This document shows positions 6,354 through 7,454 of a stretch of 7,454 bases of DNA, piece after piece. The position numbers and the translations under genes are program-made. Numbering within the stretch: position 1 is the stretch's first letter; the number at the start of each line of letters is the position of its first letter. Where the stretch lies: positions 3,190 to 10,643 of the forward strand of contig PCCT01000039.1 in assembly GCA_002731985.1 (NCBI GenBank), read 5' to 3'. The notes under the pieces were generated by a model, which was given only the letters and a program-made list of their open reading frames with translations, did not search any database and was not told where the DNA came from. The DNA is from Nitrospinota bacterium (GTDB taxonomy: Bacteria; Nitrospinota; Nitrospinia; Nitrospinales; VA-1).

Positions 6354-7454
6354 ATGGATATAAAGACTTTGAATATACCGCCTGAAGTCAAACAGGAGAT
6401 AGAAGAATTCACCGCCGAGGTGGAACGATTGAGTCGTGGCGAGGTGGACCCTGAAGATTTCAAGCGATACCGCCTGCAACAAGGTATTTATGGTCAACGC
6501 CAGGACAATGTGCAGATGGTTCGAACCAAACATTCTGCAGGCCGAGTAACAGCCGAGCAACTGCTCTGTCTTGCTGATTTCGCGGACAAGTATTCCAACA
6601 ACATACTGCATGTAACCACCCGGCAGGATTTCCAGTTTCATTACGTCAAAATTGATGATGTTCCACAGGGGTTACAGGGTCTGGCTGAACATGGCGTGAC
6701 CACGCGCGAAGCCTGTGGCAACACGGTGCGAAATGTAACTGCCTGTCATAAAGCGGGCACTTGTAAAGAAGAGGTGTTCGATGTTGCCCCATACAGTAAA
6801 GCGATAACGAACTATTTAATTCGCCATACCCTGACGCAAAATCTGCCAAGAAAATTTAAGATCAGCCTTGGAGGATGTCGAGGGTGTGGGCTTGGACCGA
6901 TTCAAGACATCGGACTCAATGCTCAAATAAAAAATAAAAATGGAAAAGAGGTACGTGGATTCAAAGTATTGATCGGTGGTGGCCTGGGGTCGTTTCCTCA
7001 TGGCGCGAAACCACTGACTGATTTTATTCCGGCGGACAACCTGCTCCGCATGTGCGAAGCTATCGTACAAATATTTGACAAATACGGTGACAAAAAAAAT
7101 CGCAACAAGGCCAGACTCAAATACGTTCTCGACAAGCTGGGACTGGACAAAATAAAGGAACTCTACGAAGAAGAATACGCCGCGCTGGCAGGCAAGAAAT
7201 TCCCGGCTATAGAAATCCCAGACGAATCTACTCCCGCAACGCCTTCGTATAAGGTCAATAACGAGTTCGACAAAAACCCAGAATTTCTGAATTGGAAAAA
7301 AAGAAACACCAGCGAACAAAAACAAAGTAGTTATTATAATGTTCAAATCAAACTGGCTTTGGGTGACATAACCAGCGACAAGGCGCGCGCGATAGCGAAA
7401 ATAGCTTCTGATTTTGCTGGTGGAATTATCGTAAATACCGTCAACCAGAACATG
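6354..7454 (+). CDS. Nitrite/sulfite reductase hemoprotein (siroheme, 4Fe-4S), N-terminal 367 residues, runs off the window
   Basis: The open frame runs from ATG 6354 (AAGAGG six bases upstream) to the last base without a stop. It belongs to the siroheme/4Fe-4S reductases that carry out six-electron reduction of nitrite or sulfite in the cytoplasm. A ferredoxin-like half domain (about residues 40-110: GIYGQRQ, QMVRTKHSAG, HVTTRQDFQFH) leads into the cluster domain EACGNTVRNVTACHKAGTC. Siroheme-binding residues by analogy with E. coli CysI are R57, R126, K167 and K169 (LPRKFKI). Cluster cysteines are C131-x5-C137 and C175-x2-C178; the last pair is normally C-x3-C. LIGGGLGSFPHGAKPL and a helical linker follow. 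From about residue 326 a second half repeat begins (YYNVQIKLALGDITSDKARA ... VNQNM), cut by the window edge. Assimilatory nitrite or sulfite reduction is most likely; the sequence seen does not choose between them. Confidence 0.9.
   Translation, partial: MDIKTLNIPPEVKQEIEEFTAEVERLSRGEVDPEDFKRYRLQQGIYGQRQDNVQMVRTKHSAGRVTAEQLLCLADFADKYSNNILHVTTRQDFQFHYVKIDDVPQGLQGLAEHGVTTREACGNTVRNVTACHKAGTCKEEVFDVAPYSKAITNYLIRHTLTQNLPRKFKISLGGCRGCGLGPIQDIGLNAQIKNKNGKEVRGFKVLIGGGLGSFPHGAKPLTDFIPADNLLRMCEAIVQIFDKYGDKKNRNKARLKYVLDKLGLDKIKELYEEEYAALAGKKFPAIEIPDESTPATPSYKVNNEFDKNPEFLNWKKRNTSEQKQSSYYNVQIKLALGDITSDKARAIAKIASDFAGGIIVNTVNQNM

Noticed and set aside
6339..7346. Minus-strand open frames opposite the nitrite/sulfite reductase
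   Set aside because: They are shadows of the reductase, which has clear family motifs on the plus strand over the whole interval.

Overview
The window is about 7.4 kb of ordinary bacterial chromosome with moderate GC (by eye in the mid-40s percent). It carries seven intact or window-truncated protein genes and one clearly decayed gene. RNase D, TsaB, a YdcH/DUF465 protein, a multi-pass methyltransferase and a siroheme reductase together suggest a Gram-negative bacterium. A Nitrospinota- or deltaproteobacteria-like lineage is my best guess, but nothing in the window proves the phylum.

Left part (1-2162, all on the minus strand). From right to left there is a 65-residue orphan protein, a terminator-like hairpin with a T-run just ahead of RNase D (rnd), then rnd, then the wreck of a membrane sensor histidine kinase. 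The kinase remnant has two in-frame stops, a one-base loss in an A-run, and a deletion that joins its sensor domain almost directly to the kinase G2 box. None of this remnant appears as one open frame, so it is easily missed.

Middle (2163-3637). An AT-rich stretch of nearly 490 bases without a credible gene ends in a good sigma-70-type promoter. That promoter drives tsaB (tRNA t6A synthesis) and a small YdcH/DUF465 coiled-coil protein with a strong Shine-Dalgarno. A plausible intrinsic terminator closes the pair.

Right-centre (3638-6065). A geranylgeranyl-reductase-type FAD oxidoreductase (minus) is divergent from a small four-helix membrane protein (plus). The membrane protein converges, with a 5-base gap, on an isoprenylcysteine-carboxyl-methyltransferase-like membrane enzyme (minus). 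The two enzymes fit modification of an isoprenoid, quinone or alkyl-polyketide lipid, but no synthase lies in the window, so the pathway is inference.

Right edge (6066-7454). An AT-rich leader with two TATAAT boxes and a possible 41-codon leader ORF precedes a nitrite/sulfite reductase hemoprotein that runs off the window after 367 codons. Its siroheme/4Fe-4S site looks complete except that the second cysteine pair is C-x2-C instead of the usual C-x3-C.

I found no CRISPR array, insertion sequence, tRNA or rRNA, and nothing that I would call a new defence or mobile system. The observations most worth checking are the decayed kinase, the RNase D leader, the unusual cysteine spacing and the lipid-modification neighbourhood.
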